This document shows positions 1-4,978 of a stretch of 10,990 nucleotides of DNA, in pieces (position 1 is the first letter of the stretch; each line of letters starts with the position of its first letter). The notes below the pieces were generated by a model, which saw nothing but the letters and a program-made list of their open reading frames with translations, was not told where the DNA came from and made no database searches. This DNA comes from Promethearchaeota archaeon (GTDB lineage: Archaea; Asgardarchaeota; Lokiarchaeia; Sigyniarchaeales; SOKP01), in contig JAEORV010000017.1 in NCBI GenBank assembly GCA_016840695.1, positions 1 through 10,990 of the forward strand, in the 5' to 3' direction. Made by a program: the position numbers and the translations under genes.

Positions 1-65
1 TAAAAAGAGGAGATGTATTTATCTAATAACAGGGTTAAGGGTTGAGGTATTCCACCGATTCTCAT
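1..65 (-). CDS. Possible N-terminus of a leftward gene running off the left edge (partial)
   Basis: Reading leftward from an ATG at 65-63, the frame stays open to the window edge and begins MRIGGIPQPLTLLLDKYISS. A second in-frame ATG lies six bases further upstream (71-69), and the frame is closed by a TGA near 98. An A/T-rich TATA-like stretch (about 82-91, and another at 121-130) lies upstream. Only about 21 codons are visible, so no family can be recognised and chance is a real alternative in DNA this AT-rich. The amino-acid composition looks more protein-like than the surrounding intergenic DNA, which is the only reason to list it. Confidence 0.3.
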   Translation of the reverse strand, partial: MRIGGIPQPLTLLLDKYISSF

Positions 66-634
66 CGGCATTAGGTATAAGAATATATTTAGCCGTCATG
101 ATATTCCGATTTTTTTGTTAAATATTATATTGAAAGGGTAGTATATTAATATTTCCTTTTTTCACTTGAAAAAAAAGACATTACATTCCTCTTAGCCAGA
201 GTACTAAAAACCTCAAATTAATGCTAAATTACCAAAGTATCTCCGTTGAACAATTGTTCTTTAAATCTCGCTTTAATTTTCAGGTTTTTTACTTTTATTT
301 TAATTTTCCTTGAATAACACTTTTTTAGATTTTTCGATTTTACTACCTTAAAAAGGAAACAAAACACATCATAAATGGACTCCTTTCGCTTAAAAGAAAG
401 CATTTTTCGTTTGTTCAAATCTGTTGACCTAGAAGCCGCCTTCTTATAAATGATGCAGGCAATCTACCTCTAAGAACTCATTGAATTTTTCTTGAAATGC
501 AGATGAGCGTGAGGTGATAATTTTGAACCTAAAATTTAATAATTTGTAGGTATATGGATAATATGAGAATATCACTTTATAAAATAATGAACTAATATAT
601 AGTATAAATAAAAAATACCATTAAACCCTTCACG
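66..634. other. Long AT-rich intergenic region without a convincing gene
   Basis: This 569-base stretch is AT-rich with many homopolymer runs. It contains short open frames (for example leftward 224-418 from a TTG, and leftward 444-575 from a GTG), but none has a good start, ribosome site or recognisable product. A small perfect hairpin lies at 55-68 (CCGAT, 4-base loop, ATCGG), overlapping the possible gene start at 65. Promoter elements for the rightward gene at 635 occupy its right end. I see no tRNA, CRISPR or insertion sequence in it. Confidence 0.5.
603..610 (+). promoter_or_regulatory. TATA-like box (TATAAATA) for the 184-residue gene
   Basis: TATAAATA is centred about 28 bases before the ATG at 635, close to the usual archaeal distance from box A to the transcription start. 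The mRNA may therefore be leaderless or nearly so, which agrees with the lack of a Shine-Dalgarno motif before this start. A second candidate, TTTATAAAAT at about 577-586, would instead give a leader of roughly 25-30 bases. Confidence 0.4.
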
Positions 635-1189
635 ATGTCAGTCAATTTTAAAAAATTCATCTCTCGAGTGGGAAAGTCGAGCGAATTCAAACCCCTTAAA
701 AATCAATTGATGATATCGTTACAAAAAGAGAGTAATAGAAAGTACAAGAAATATCCTCATTTACTACAACTCATGAAAGATTATTGGCCTGAATATGCCG
801 CGCGCTCTCGTATCTCTCACCTTTTAAAAGATCACCATGAAGAGATATTTGGATTTCTTTTAAATTCAGTTTTTCCTTTTAGAAAAGGTGGTTTAACACT
901 TACAGATCCCGAGGCACCTACACCTGTGGACTTCAAGCTCGTGTACAAATACAGGTATAACAAGAAGGAAATTGAAGCTGTTGAAGAGGTCATGAAAGAA
1001 TTAAACATTCAAGGTAATGTTGACGGTATCTTAAAGCGGCTCCTTATATTTGCTGTTTCCTCATTCGCTCCTCCTATTGAGGAAGTATTTGAACGCCCTT
1101 TTGCGTTCCAATATTCTAGTATTGATTTTGAAGTACACGATGATGGAGAAAAAGAAGTAATCGCCATTATTTCAGGTCGAGAGCAATAA
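635..1189 (+). CDS. Hypothetical protein, 184 aa, unknown function
   Basis: I do not recognise this protein. It has no signal peptide and no transmembrane segment, so it should be cytosolic. The N-terminal 50 residues are basic and helical-looking. A middle part contains a Pro-rich turn (FRKGGLTLTDPEAPTPVD), followed by a charged helix (residues about 110-125) and a short hydrophobic helix (KRLLIFAVSSFAPP). The end is beta-like with alternating acidic residues (SIDFEVHDDGEKEVIAIIS). The start is the first ATG after a TATA-like box, and no ribosome site is visible, consistent with leaderless translation. It converges on the carbamoyltransferase gene with only 36 bases between the stop codons. 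Codon use and composition resemble the neighbours, and the uninterrupted 184 codons make it very likely a real gene. Confidence 0.8.
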   Translation: MSVNFKKFISRVGKSSEFKPLKNQLMISLQKESNRKYKKYPHLLQLMKDYWPEYAARSRISHLLKDHHEEIFGFLLNSVFPFRKGGLTLTDPEAPTPVDFKLVYKYRYNKKEIEAVEEVMKELNIQGNVDGILKRLLIFAVSSFAPPIEEVFERPFAFQYSSIDFEVHDDGEKEVIAIISGREQ

Positions 1190-1212
1190 GGACTTAAGGA
1201 TGCGCCTGTATA

Positions 1213-1218
1213 TTTTTT
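1213..1218 (+). terminator. T-run terminator after the 184-residue gene
   Basis: A run of six T (inside TATTTTTTATT) lies 24 bases after the stop codon at 1187-1189. It sits in the short gap before the convergent carbamoyltransferase gene. Oligo-T in the non-template strand is the usual intrinsic termination signal of archaeal RNA polymerase. No hairpin precedes it. Confidence 0.4.
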
Positions 1219-1225
1219 ATTCGCT

Positions 1226-2227
1226 TTAATCCTTTAATAAGTAGTATAATAACGCCTTTGCGGTATATAAGCGATTTTCTGCTTGATCATAGACTACTGA
1301 ATGTTTTCCATCAACTACGGAGTCGTCTGCCACGATGTTTCTCCTGATAGGCAAGCAATGCATGAAGATTGAATCTTTTTTGGTGTAATCCAGGTGTTCG
1401 TCTTTGATGCGCCAAGAGTCTCGATAAGTTAGTCTCATCCGTTTCTCGTCCTTAGCGTTTCCATAATGCTCTAACGATCCCCAACTCTTGACATATACCA
1501 CGTCTGCGTCGTTATAAGCTTCTTCGATATCATTCGAAACGCTTACCGATCCTCCGCAGTTTTTTACGTTCTCTCTTGCGAGATTCATGATTTCATCGTC
1601 TAATTCGTAATTTTTAGGGTGCACTAACGAAACATCCATTCCGTATTTAGTTGATGCCAATAGGATGGAGTTTGGAACGCTCACGGGGAGTGGTTTTGGG
1701 TGATATGCCCATGAAATGACTATTTTCTTTCCCTTCGTTTCCTTTTTCTTTTCTTGAATCGTGAAAATGTCCGTCAACGCTTGGAGCGGGTGAAATTGGT
1801 CGTCTTCAAAATTAATTATTGGAACGCTTGCCCATTTTGAGAACTCTCGCATGATTCTATTTCCTTCCTTGTACTTCCAATCGACCGCATTTGGGAATAT
1901 GCGTATTCCTATGGCATCGTAATATCTTGCCAGCACGATTGCCGTGTCCTTTATAGATTCTGATCCTTTATATCCTATCCAAGAGTCTTTTATGCTATTA
2001 AACGTCGGGAGCATTCCCAATTGATATGCCGCTACTTGAGTAGAGTTACGCGTTCGCGTCGAAGGATTGTAAAAAAACATGCAGATTGACTTGCCGTCCA
2101 GAGCGTTTTGATACTTTTTTGAATTCAATTTCATGTCTCTTGCGAGCGATAACAATTTGTCTAGCTCTTCCTTGTCCCAATCTTGCGTGCTGATAAAGCT
2201 CTTTTGAGTTCCTTTTTCTGAAGACAT
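1226..2227 (-). CDS. argF': N-acetyl/N-succinylornithine-type carbamoyltransferase
   Basis: A 333-residue member of the aspartate/ornithine carbamoyltransferase superfamily, which transfers the carbamoyl group of carbamoyl phosphate to an amino acid. Visible motifs are the carbamoyl-phosphate loop STRTR (residues 56-60), HPLQALTD (146-153), WAYHPKPLP (173-181) and HCLPIRRN (290-297). The HPKPL segment, VDW near 115-117, KSWG near 247-250 and the AEN near the end are typical of the N-acetylornithine (AOTCase) and N-succinylornithine (SOTCase) branch, not of ordinary ornithine carbamoyltransferase. STQ-AA--LGM after STRTR and PLP--VPNS resemble the Bacteroides SOTCase more. By eye, Ser89 falls where AOTCase has its specificity Glu92, and Val299 where AOTCase has the carboxylated Lys302. 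The start is ATG at 2227, with a TATA-like box about 50 bases upstream and no ribosome site. It probably acts in arginine biosynthesis; the exact acceptor is not settled. Confidence 0.85.
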   Translation of the reverse strand: MSSEKGTQKSFISTQDWDKEELDKLLSLARDMKLNSKKYQNALDGKSICMFFYNPSTRTRNSTQVAAYQLGMLPTFNSIKDSWIGYKGSESIKDTAIVLARYYDAIGIRIFPNAVDWKYKEGNRIMREFSKWASVPIINFEDDQFHPLQALTDIFTIQEKKKETKGKKIVISWAYHPKPLPVSVPNSILLASTKYGMDVSLVHPKNYELDDEIMNLARENVKNCGGSVSVSNDIEEAYNDADVVYVKSWGSLEHYGNAKDEKRMRLTYRDSWRIKDEHLDYTKKDSIFMHCLPIRRNIVADDSVVDGKHSVVYDQAENRLYTAKALLYYLLKD

Positions 2228-2274
2228 TTTCTTAAATCCGTTGGTTCGAATAATTCGTGTTCATATTGCTAAGG

Positions 2275-2285
2275 AAAAATATAAG
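2275..2285 (-). promoter_or_regulatory. TATA-like box for the carbamoyltransferase gene
   Basis: Read leftward this is CTTATATTTTT, a box-A-like element 48-58 bases before the ATG at 2227. It would place transcription start about 25-30 bases before the start codon. The gap to the PDCD5-like gene upstream is 128 bases, so independent transcription is plausible. Confidence 0.35.
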
Positions 2286-2338
2286 TTAGAATTCTTTGTA
2301 TAAGAATTTTCTCATTTTCAGTACATGAACAATGTGGT

Positions 2339-2354
2339 CGTGAATGAAATCACG
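2339..2354. repeat. Small inverted repeat just after the PDCD5-like stop codon
   Basis: CGTGA, a 6-base loop (ATGAAA), then TCACG make a perfect 5-bp inverted repeat that ends two bases from the stop codon at 2356-2358. It could fold at the 3' end of the leftward PDCD5-like mRNA. No T-run follows it, so a role in termination is not shown and chance is possible. Confidence 0.25.
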
Positions 2355-2355
2355 T

Positions 2356-2778
2356 TTATTTTGTAAGGTAGGATCCTAAGTCTAAGGTTTCGTCTCCTCG
2401 CTTTACTCGAATCGTGCTTTTAACTCCTTTAATTTTACGCTCTAACATGATTATGACATCTAATGGGATCCTCTTGGCAAGTGCTTGTGATGATACGATT
2501 GAAGCTAGATAATCTATGTTTTGAATGACGTCTGGGCTAATTAATTCGTTAAAAATGTGTTGGTATATCGAGGGCTCTTTGCTCTTTAATTCGTTAAAGT
2601 ACGAATAGGCGTCCGGAGTTAATACTGCTTTTAACACGTGATCTACTTTTTCATAAAGAGAAGTTGACCGTTCTTGCGCTGCTTGAGTTCTTTTCTGCGC
2701 TTCCATCAACGCTTTCATTTTTCTCATTCGAATCACATCGAGTTCGTGTTGGTCGGGAACCTTCTCGTTATCGTTCAT
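2356..2778 (-). CDS. PDCD5/TFAR19-like DNA-binding protein
   Basis: A 140-residue protein resembling the archaeal/eukaryotic PDCD5 family (archaeal type MTH1615), small helical proteins with nucleic-acid or partner binding and unclear cellular role. Visible features are an N-terminal charged helix starting ELDVIRMRKMKALMEAQKR, a central helical core (VLKAVLTPDAYSYFNELKSK, then KEPSIYQHIFNELI) and a basic C-terminal strand (STIRVKRGDETLDL) matching the place of the TVKFNRR tail of human PDCD5. By eye the core is about a dozen residues longer than in human PDCD5. Translation from ATG 2778 is supported by AGAGGT, nine bases upstream. No membrane segment is visible, so it is cytosolic. It lies 98 bases downstream of the tRNA-Tyr gene in the same direction. 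The family call rests on overall pattern, not on a catalytic motif. Confidence 0.7.
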   Translation of the reverse strand: MNDNEKVPDQHELDVIRMRKMKALMEAQKRTQAAQERSTSLYEKVDHVLKAVLTPDAYSYFNELKSKEPSIYQHIFNELISPDVIQNIDYLASIVSSQALAKRIPLDVIIMLERKIKGVKSTIRVKRGDETLDLGSYLTK

Positions 2779-2787
2779 TTCTTATTG

Positions 2788-2793
2788 ACCTCT
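2788..2793 (-). promoter_or_regulatory. Shine-Dalgarno site of the PDCD5-like gene
   Basis: Read leftward this is AGAGGT, ending nine bases before the ATG at 2778. It is one of only two clear ribosome sites in the window (the other precedes the E1-like gene), and it fixes the start of this gene. Confidence 0.55.
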
Positions 2794-2876
2794 TTATTAA
2801 AATAATCATGCTTACAATAATAATTTTTTGGAGTTCGTGAAAAATGGTTTGAAAGGCGAGTAAAGAATGAAAATTA

Positions 2877-3003
2877 TCCCCCCTGCCGGATTCGAGCCGG
2901 CGGCCACCCGGTTTCAGCTGACATGTGATCATAGACGTACTTAACGTCTCAACATGCGAATGTTCTTCTACAGCCGAGCGCTCTACCACTGAGCTAAGGG
3001 GGG
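2877..3003 (-). tRNA. tRNA-Tyr (anticodon GTA) with a 55-base intron
   Basis: The mature RNA is 72 bases without CCA. It has acceptor stem CCCCCCT/AGGGGGG with discriminator A, D-stem GCTC/GAGC, anticodon stem CTCGG/CCGGG (one T-G pair), anticodon GTA at 2971-2969, a 5-base variable loop, and T-stem GCCGG/CCGGC with loop CTCGAAT. C1-G72 is the tyrosine identity pair of archaea and eukaryotes, which supports the assignment. The 5' exon is 3003-2968 and the 3' exon is 2912-2877. The intron sits at the canonical place after position 37, although the exact junction can slide by a base because of repeated A residues. T-loop position 54 is C, not the usual T. CCA is not encoded. Confidence 0.93.
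2913..2967 (-). other. Archaeal tRNA intron with two perfect hairpins
   Basis: This 55-base intron separates anticodon-loop positions 37 and 38 of tRNA-Tyr. Read leftward it holds two tandem perfect hairpins: AACAT/ATGTT with a 4-base loop (2964-2951), and AGACGT/ACGTCT with a 5-base loop (2949-2933). Near the junctions, CTG of the anticodon loop (2974-2972) can pair with CAG in the intron (2920-2918), as part of a relaxed bulge-helix-bulge fold for the splicing endonuclease. The strict 4-bp central helix is not obvious. Confidence 0.8.
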
Positions 3004-3174
3004 TTATTTTATAAAATAGAATTATTCTAAATTACATAATGAAAAAGTGATGAAATTCTTATAATTTTTTCGATTTTTCCGTAAGAATCGTGAGGTTAGA
3101 AATAGAAAAAAAAAACCGACATGTTTCTAATATTTGTTATGAAAAATTATTTAAACAATAAATTTTATTAAATT

Positions 3175-3186
3175 TTTATAATAAAA
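3175..3186 (+). promoter_or_regulatory. TATA-like box for the E2-like gene
   Basis: TTTATAATAAAA is about 50-60 bases before the ATG at 3235 and would give a leader of roughly 30 bases. A five-codon frame (ATG to TAA, 3219-3233) ends one base before the E2 start inside that leader. The whole 3004-3234 region between the divergent tRNA and E2 genes is AT-rich and shows nothing else. Confidence 0.35.
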
Positions 3187-3234
3187 CTTAATATCACCAA
3201 AAGTTTAACAATTTTTTTATGAGTTTGGTTTAAC

Positions 3235-3744
3235 ATGCGTGAAGAAACTGATTATACAGAAGCCATTGAGGCATATAAAAACGACGATCTCGTTATCCTC
3301 GAACCTTGGGGGAGAAGCATTGATCATTTAAGGCTCACGATAATAGGAAAGAAAGGAACTCCATATCAAGAAGGTAAATTCGTTTTTGAGATAAAATTTC
3401 CCGCTAATTATCCATTTCAACCACCTTACGCTTATGCTGTTACATTAATGTGGCATCCAAATATAGACTCGAGCATCCCTCCCGGGAAATTAAACATTTG
3501 TTTGGATTTGATCAATCCTGATTTGGTAGGAAAGGTCGACGCAAGCACGGGGGCGAGCGGATGGACGCCATCGAAAACTTTAACTAATATTATAGAAGCT
3601 TTGAAAGGAATGATGCACGTGGAAGCACCTTTTTTCAATCCCGGAGATCCTTTAAACCACGAAGCTGGAGAGCAGTATTTCCGTAACGTGAAAAAGTTTA
3701 ACGATAAAGCAAAGAAATGGACGCAGAAATACGCAATGGATTAA
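3235..3744 (+). CDS. Ubiquitin-conjugating enzyme (E2)-like protein
   Basis: A 169-residue UBC-fold protein. E2 enzymes accept ubiquitin (or a ubiquitin-like modifier) from an E1 on their active-site Cys and pass it to a target, usually with an E3. Visible features are the beta-sheet with FEIKFPANYPFQPP (residues 51-64), the HPN motif (74-76), the active-site Cys89 in NICLDL, Trp110-Thr-Pro in the helix-2 lead-in, and PFFNPGDPLNHEAG (132-145). The last residues, WTQKYAMD, are nearly identical to the C-terminus of eukaryotic UBE2D. Between Cys89 and Trp110 are 20 residues, the spacing of the UBE2G/Cdc34 type and not the 7 of UBE2D. It has no tail extension or membrane anchor. The partner E1-like gene lies 1.2 kb away on the other strand. 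All catalytic features expected of an active E2 are present; the modifier it carries is not in this window. Confidence 0.93.
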   Translation: MREETDYTEAIEAYKNDDLVILEPWGRSIDHLRLTIIGKKGTPYQEGKFVFEIKFPANYPFQPPYAYAVTLMWHPNIDSSIPPGKLNICLDLINPDLVGKVDASTGASGWTPSKTLTNIIEALKGMMHVEAPFFNPGDPLNHEAGEQYFRNVKKFNDKAKKWTQKYAMD

Positions 3745-3755
3745 TTTAAAACAAA

Positions 3756-3777
3756 TTTTTATTCTCTTTTTCTTTTG
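3756..3777 (+). terminator. T-rich terminator after the E2-like gene
   Basis: Starting 12 bases after the TAA at 3742-3744 there is a T-rich tract containing runs of five, five and four T. This is the usual form of an intrinsic archaeal terminator. A new TATA-like box follows before the HAD gene, so the two genes probably have separate transcripts. Confidence 0.5.
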
Positions 3778-3794
3778 TAAAACTAACACAACTT

Positions 3795-3804
3795 GATATA
3801 AAAG
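3795..3804 (+). promoter_or_regulatory. TATA-like box for the HAD hydrolase gene
   Basis: GATATAAAAG lies 40-49 bases before the ATG at 3844, which predicts a leader of about 15-20 bases. No convincing Shine-Dalgarno motif lies before the start codon. Confidence 0.4.
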
Positions 3805-3843
3805 ATTTTTTCTAACATGATTAATTCATTTTAGTGAAGAATC

Positions 3844-4461
3844 ATGGAAAAAAAGTTTCGTTTCGAAAAGAGAAAGGCAATTATCTTTGATTTAGACGGT
3901 ACTATCGTCAAATTGAACGTTAATTGGAGAGAATTAAAAAATATTTTAAGTCAAAGATTCAACGATCTGTATGGAAATCATCATGAATTCCACAGTATAA
4001 CGGAGTGCTTGATGAAAGTTTTGGAAAAAGAGGATAAGAAAGAATTTGCAAATTTACTTGATATTATTGAGCAATTCGAGCTCAAGAACATAGCAAAAGG
4101 TGCTTATCTCGAAGAAACATTATTCTTCATTAAAAACTTAGATATATTTAACGTGCAAGAAGGTACAAAACTCGCAGTTTTCTCTCTCAACATGAGAAAG
4201 ACGATCATAGAATCGTTAAAGAACGCAGATCTTTACGAAAAAATCGATTATATTGTAGGACGGGAAGATTTAAGATGTTGGAAACCGAATCCAGATGGGT
4301 TATTAAAAATTCAAGAATATTTCAATTTAAAGAGAGAGGATTTAATCTATTTTGGGGATTTACAAAAAGATCTTGATACGGGCAAGAATGCTGGTATTGA
4401 CGCCTTTTTTATAGATGAGTTAATCTGTTTGGTAAAAGAAAAAAGAAATTTAATCAAGTGA
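3844..4461 (+). CDS. HAD-superfamily hydrolase (phosphoglycolate-phosphatase-like)
   Basis: A 205-residue haloacid-dehalogenase-fold phosphatase. Motif I is FDLDGT (Asp16 nucleophile, Asp18 acid/base), motif II is Ser114 in AVFSLN, motif III is Lys147 in CWKPNPDG, and motif IV is FGDLQKDLDTGKNAG (Asp172 and Asp176 binding magnesium). A helical cap between motifs I and II (residues about 25-100) places it in subfamily I with phosphoglycolate phosphatase and beta-phosphoglucomutase. Its substrate cannot be read from the sequence, since these enzymes act on many small phosphate esters. It has no signal or membrane segment. It follows the E2-like gene by 99 bases with its own promoter-like box, and its stop codon lies nine bases from the convergent CheY stop. 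A link to the ubiquitin-like genes is not shown. Confidence 0.88.
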   Translation: MEKKFRFEKRKAIIFDLDGTIVKLNVNWRELKNILSQRFNDLYGNHHEFHSITECLMKVLEKEDKKEFANLLDIIEQFELKNIAKGAYLEETLFFIKNLDIFNVQEGTKLAVFSLNMRKTIIESLKNADLYEKIDYIVGREDLRCWKPNPDGLLKIQEYFNLKREDLIYFGDLQKDLDTGKNAGIDAFFIDELICLVKEKRNLIK

Positions 4462-4476
4462 GTATAATTCTCACTT
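4456..4476. repeat. Perfect inverted repeat spanning both convergent stop codons
   Basis: AAGTGAG, a 7-base loop (TATAATT), then CTCACTT form a perfect 7-bp inverted repeat across the 9-base gap between the HAD and CheY genes. It includes the TGA stop of each. Transcripts from either side would fold the same hairpin at their ends. Part of the symmetry follows from both proteins ending in a Lys codon AAG plus TGA. Confidence 0.5.
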
Positions 4477-4836
4477 AAGGACCTTTCCTAATACTTCAAG
4501 AACGCCTTCCTCCTTAAACGGTTTTCTTACAAAACCTTTAATTTCTTTTGGTGTCTCGTGTCCCAGTGTTTCTTCATTTATAGTTGATACAATAACGATT
4601 GAAGCTGAACTATCTATTTTTAAAATCTCTTTAATTGCATCAATTCCCCCTTTTTGAGGCATGATGATGTCCATCGTGACTAAATCAGGTTTTAGTTCTT
4701 GATAAGCCTCAACGGCTTCGTCTCCATTCGCAGCTTCTCCTATAACTTCGGCATAATCCGTTGAATTTACGATTTTCTTTAGCATTGCTCTTGAAAACGA
4801 TGAATCGTCAACAATTAAGACTTTTTTTTTCGACAT
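4471..4836 (-). CDS. cheY: Single-domain response regulator (CheY-like receiver)
   Basis: A 121-residue stand-alone receiver domain with all active-site residues: acidic pocket Asp10-Asp11, phosphoacceptor Asp56 in TMDIIMP, switch Ser84 in IVIVST, and Lys105 followed by Pro in VRKPF. In archaea and bacteria such proteins take a phosphoryl group from a histidine kinase and signal by binding a partner, for example the archaellum switch. There is no output domain and no kinase, CheA, CheC or archaellum gene in view, so a chemotaxis role is inference; cheY is used in the broad sense. It is downstream of the E1-like gene in the same direction (142-base gap) with its own TATA-like box and a palindrome near the predicted transcription start. 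No Shine-Dalgarno site is seen before the ATG at 4836. Confidence 0.92.
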   Translation of the reverse strand: MSKKKVLIVDDSSFSRAMLKKIVNSTDYAEVIGEAANGDEAVEAYQELKPDLVTMDIIMPQKGGIDAIKEILKIDSSASIVIVSTINEETLGHETPKEIKGFVRKPFKEEGVLEVLGKVLK

Positions 4837-4867
4837 TATTTTTACCGTTCGTGATAATTTGAAATTT

Positions 4868-4885
4868 TTCTCTAAATCTAGAGAA
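4868..4885. repeat. 18-base palindrome at the predicted cheY transcription start
   Basis: TTCTCTA, a 4-base spacer (AATC), then TAGAGAA form a perfect 7-bp inverted repeat. It begins 32 bases before the CheY start codon and lies about 9-25 bases downstream of the TATA-like element. It could be a repressor operator covering the transcription start, or a hairpin at the 5' end of the mRNA. The sequence alone does not decide between these. Confidence 0.4.
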
Positions 4886-4893
4886 GATAATGC

Positions 4894-4902
4894 TATTTAA
4901 AC
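4894..4902 (-). promoter_or_regulatory. TATA-like box for cheY
   Basis: Read leftward this is GTTTAAATA, 58-66 bases before the ATG at 4836. The predicted transcription start near 4872 falls inside the palindrome at 4868-4885. Confidence 0.4.
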
Positions 4903-4953
4903 ATTTTTAATAGCAAAATCATTTTCATTATAATAGAAATAGACTATGAATTT

Positions 4954-4959
4954 AAAAAA
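4954..4959 (-). terminator. T-run terminator after the E1-like gene
   Basis: Read leftward, six T follow CAG about 20 bases after the E1-like stop codon at 4981-4979. They lie upstream of the cheY promoter elements, which supports separate transcription of cheY. Confidence 0.4.
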
Positions 4960-4978
4960 CTGAGTGATATCTACCTTA

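Noticed and set aside
19..99. Leftward 26-codon frame starting at ATG 99 (MTAKYILIPNADENRW)
   Set aside because: It has a TATA-like sequence upstream but stops after 26 codons and overlaps the open frame at 1-65 in another phase. Only one of the two can be a normal gene start, and the other runs to the window edge.
224..418. Leftward open frame of 64 codons in the empty left region
   Set aside because: It begins with TTG, is almost only Lys, Phe, Asn and Ile as expected from AT-rich DNA, and has no ribosome site or recognisable motif.
444..575. Leftward frame of 43 codons from a GTG, ending in a protein-like stretch (FQEKFNEFLEVDCLHHL)
   Set aside because: It is short, with a weak start and no promoter or homologue I can name. 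It might be a gene remnant, but chance explains it equally well.
2768..2989. Leftward open frame upstream of the PDCD5-like gene
   Set aside because: It covers the tRNA-Tyr gene and its intron, and the coding is a by-product of that RNA gene.
3007..3017. TTTTATAAAAT as a promoter of the tRNA gene
   Set aside because: It is only 4-14 bases before the tRNA 5' end, too close for an archaeal TATA box that acts about 26 bases upstream. The true box is probably further right but is not distinct.
3219..3233. Five-codon frame (ATG to TAA) ending one base before the E2 start
   Set aside because: It could be a regulatory leader peptide, but a frame this short arises easily by chance and there is no ribosome site before it.
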